In this document: piece by piece, positions 5,010 through 6,319 of the stretch | Layout of the letters: each line of letters opens with the position of its first letter | How positions within the stretch are numbered: the stretch's first letter is position 1 | NCBI GenBank assembly: GCA_938016505.1 | Contig: CALLWN010000241.1 | Coordinates: forward strand, 1 to 6,319 | Reading direction: 5' to 3' | DNA from: an uncultured Sphingomonadaceae bacterium | Lineage (GTDB): Bacteria > Pseudomonadota > Alphaproteobacteria > Sphingomonadales > Sphingomonadaceae | DNA: 6,319 nucleotides | Program-made: the position numbers and the translations under genes | The notes under the pieces: generated by a model | Seen by the model: only the letters and a program-made list of their open reading frames with translations | What the model was told of the DNA's origin: nothing | Database searches by the model: none

Positions 5010-6182
5010 ATGAGCTATGAGACCAAGGCCGACGCGCTGGAGGCGGCGGATGGCGCGACTGCGCCGGTGTATGTGACGAGCGAGAATGAGGCGGCCGAGA
5101 TCGCGGCGATGAAAGCCTCGGTCGAGGCGATCAAGTCGGAGCTGGCCGGGCTGAGGCGGCAGGCGGTGGAACGGGCGCGCCCCGCGCTGGCCGGCGCGAC
5201 CGCGATGCGCGACAGCGAGCGGGCGGCCTTTGCCGACGGCTTCCTGCGCAAGGGGATCGAGGGCGGGTTCGAGCTCAAGCGGTTCCAGGGCTCGGTGCCC
5301 GGGGATGGCGGCGTGGCGGTGCCGCGCGAGATCGACCAGATGATCGAATCGACGCTCCGGTCGATCTCGCCGATCCGGACTGTTGCCAATGTGGTGAAGG
5401 TTGGGAGCAGCAGCTACCGGCGGCTGGTGGCAACCGGGGGATTTGCCAGCGGCTGGGTGAGCGAGGCGGCCGGCCGGCCCGAGACGGGGACTCCGACCTT
5501 CCAGGAAGTGGTGATCCCGATGGGCGAGATCTACGCCAACCCCGCGGCGACGCAGGCGATGCTCGATGACGCGATGTTCGACATCGAGGCCTGGCTTGCC
5601 AACGAGATCGCGCTCGACTTCGCCCGGGCGGAGAGCACGGCATTCGTGAGCGGGACCGGGGTCGACCAGCCCAAGGGCTTTCTGACCTACCCGGTTGCGA
5701 CGACGCCGGATGCGACGCGGCCGTTCGGGACGGTGCAGATCGTGCCTTCGGGCGCGGCTGGCGCCTTCCCTGCCAGCAACCCCTCGGACCGGCTGATCGA
5801 CCTCGTCCATGCGCTCCGGGCGCCCTATCGCCAGGGCGCGGCGTGGGTGATGAATGCCAACACGCTTTCGGTCATCCGCAAGTTCAAGGACTCGACGGGC
5901 CAGTTCATCTGGCAGCCGGCGCTTGCCGCGGATCGGCCGGCGACGCTTCTCGGCTACCCGGTGATCGAGGCGGACGCGATGCCGGACATCGCCGCCAACT
6001 CGCTTTCGATCGCCTTTGGCCAGTTCGCCACGGCCTACACGATCGCCGAGCGGACCGAGACGGCGGTGCTGCGCGACCCCTATTCGAACAAGCCGTTCGT
6101 GCACTTCTACGCGACGCGGCGGGTCGGCGGAGCGCTGGTGAACAGCGAGGCTGTGAAGCTGATGCGCTTCTCGGCGAGCTGA
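5010..6182 (+). CDS. Major capsid protein, HK97 fold
   Basis: The 390-residue capsid subunit is preceded by a predicted coiled-coil scaffold (delta-type) region, about residues 22-60, rich in Glu, Ala and Lys/Arg. RAAFADGFLRKG (about 71-82) is the usual junction before the shell domain. Shell signatures are VPREIDQMI (about 104-112), ASGWVSEAAGRPET..TPTFQEVVIPMGEIYANPAAT (about 146-181), AWLANEIALDFARAES, GTGVDQPKGFL (about 216-225), WVMNANTLSVIRKFKD, LLGYPVIEADAMP, and the C-terminal strand VNSEAVKLMRF. The protease should remove the N-terminal region, roughly before residue 105. ATG 5010 is chosen because GGAG (5000-5003) lies 6 bases upstream; ATG 5007 gives only 3 bases of spacing, and ATG 4998 has no ribosome site. 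Length and domain order are normal. A strong hairpin follows the stop. Confidence 0.96.
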   Translation: MSYETKADALEAADGATAPVYVTSENEAAEIAAMKASVEAIKSELAGLRRQAVERARPALAGATAMRDSERAAFADGFLRKGIEGGFELKRFQGSVPGDGGVAVPREIDQMIESTLRSISPIRTVANVVKVGSSSYRRLVATGGFASGWVSEAAGRPETGTPTFQEVVIPMGEIYANPAATQAMLDDAMFDIEAWLANEIALDFARAESTAFVSGTGVDQPKGFLTYPVATTPDATRPFGTVQIVPSGAAGAFPASNPSDRLIDLVHALRAPYRQGAAWVMNANTLSVIRKFKDSTGQFIWQPALAADRPATLLGYPVIEADAMPDIAANSLSIAFGQFATAYTIAERTETAVLRDPYSNKPFVHFYATRRVGGALVNSEAVKLMRFSAS

Positions 6183-6204
6183 GGCGCAGCCGGACCCGCA
6201 ACCG

Positions 6205-6246
6205 GTGGGGCCATCGCTGCGCGATGGCCCCACGCCCTTGAGTTTT
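6205..6246 (+). terminator. Strong hairpin after capsid gene (partial terminator or mRNA-stabilising element)
   Basis: GTGGGGCCATCGC (6205-6217) and GCGATGGCCCCAC (6221-6233) form a perfect 13-bp stem with a 3-base loop, 22 bases after the capsid stop codon. TTTT (6243-6246) follows, but 9 bases after the stem, so it is not a classical intrinsic terminator. The next gene starts at 6264 on the same strand. A role in limiting readthrough, or in protecting the 3' end of abundant capsid mRNA, is the best reading. The structure is certain, the function inferred. Confidence 0.65.
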
Positions 6247-6263
6247 AAGGCCAGGACGAGCCC

Positions 6264-6319
6264 ATGACGATTGTCTCTGCGGCGGTGGAGGCCGACGGCT
6301 GGACGCTGGCGGTCACCTA
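6264..6319 (+). CDS. Start of an unidentified gene (3' end outside window)
   Basis: ATG 6264 is preceded by AGGA (6253-6256) with 7-base spacing, and the frame stays open to the window end. It encodes at least 18 residues, beginning MTIVSAAVEADGWTLAVT. The alternating hydrophobic and polar residues suggest beta strands. In HK97/GTA order a head-tail connector usually comes next, but its common N-terminal pattern (a Leu-Thr-Leu-Ala-Glu-Ala-Lys type helix) is not seen. Too little is present to name a family. Confidence 0.55.
   Translation, partial: MTIVSAAVEADGWTLAVT

Noticed and set aside
4275..6233. A 652-codon open frame on the minus strand opposite portal, protease and capsid genes
   Set aside because: Same reason: biased composition, no recognisable domain, and the plus strand carries well-supported HK97-type genes.

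Overview
The window is very GC-rich, with compact genes in one main direction. It reads as an alphaproteobacterial chromosome segment, most likely from a sphingomonad. The dCTP deaminase end has the alphaproteobacterial form, and a DUF6456 protein sits next to phage-type late genes of the gene-transfer-agent (GTA)/HK97 type. No rRNA, tRNA, CRISPR array, insertion sequence, integrase or attachment site was seen.

Layout: (1) bases 1-369 are the 3' end of the housekeeping gene dcd. (2) 385-948 on the minus strand is an XRE-type regulator that converges on dcd; an inverted repeat spans both stop codons. (3) 949-1065 is a divergent control region with nested inverted repeats. (4) 1066-1563 encodes a 165-residue DUF6456 protein, a probable regulator. 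(5) 1560-1752 is a gene-free control segment. It holds an AT-rich approach, a promoter-like TTGACA, a perfect 10-bp palindrome, and two tandem hairpins, the second terminator-like. (6) 1753-6182 is the packaging and head module in canonical order: large terminase, a small holin-like membrane protein, HK97-family portal, short prohead protease and HK97-fold major capsid protein. (7) A 13-bp perfect hairpin follows the capsid gene, and a new gene starts at 6264 and runs off the window.

How the parts work together: the terminase cuts and pumps DNA through the portal into a prohead built from the capsid protein and matured by the protease. The small membrane protein may contribute to release. The divergent XRE/DUF6456 pair next to these genes looks like a local control switch. 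The terminator-like hairpins in the leader and after capsid suggest control of readthrough.

The most interesting hypothesis is a self-contained GTA-like control module (repressor, DUF6456 activator, structured leader) in cis to the structural genes. In the studied GTAs of Caulobacter and Rhodobacter the activators are encoded elsewhere. From this window alone a GTA cannot be separated from a prophage or prophage remnant.
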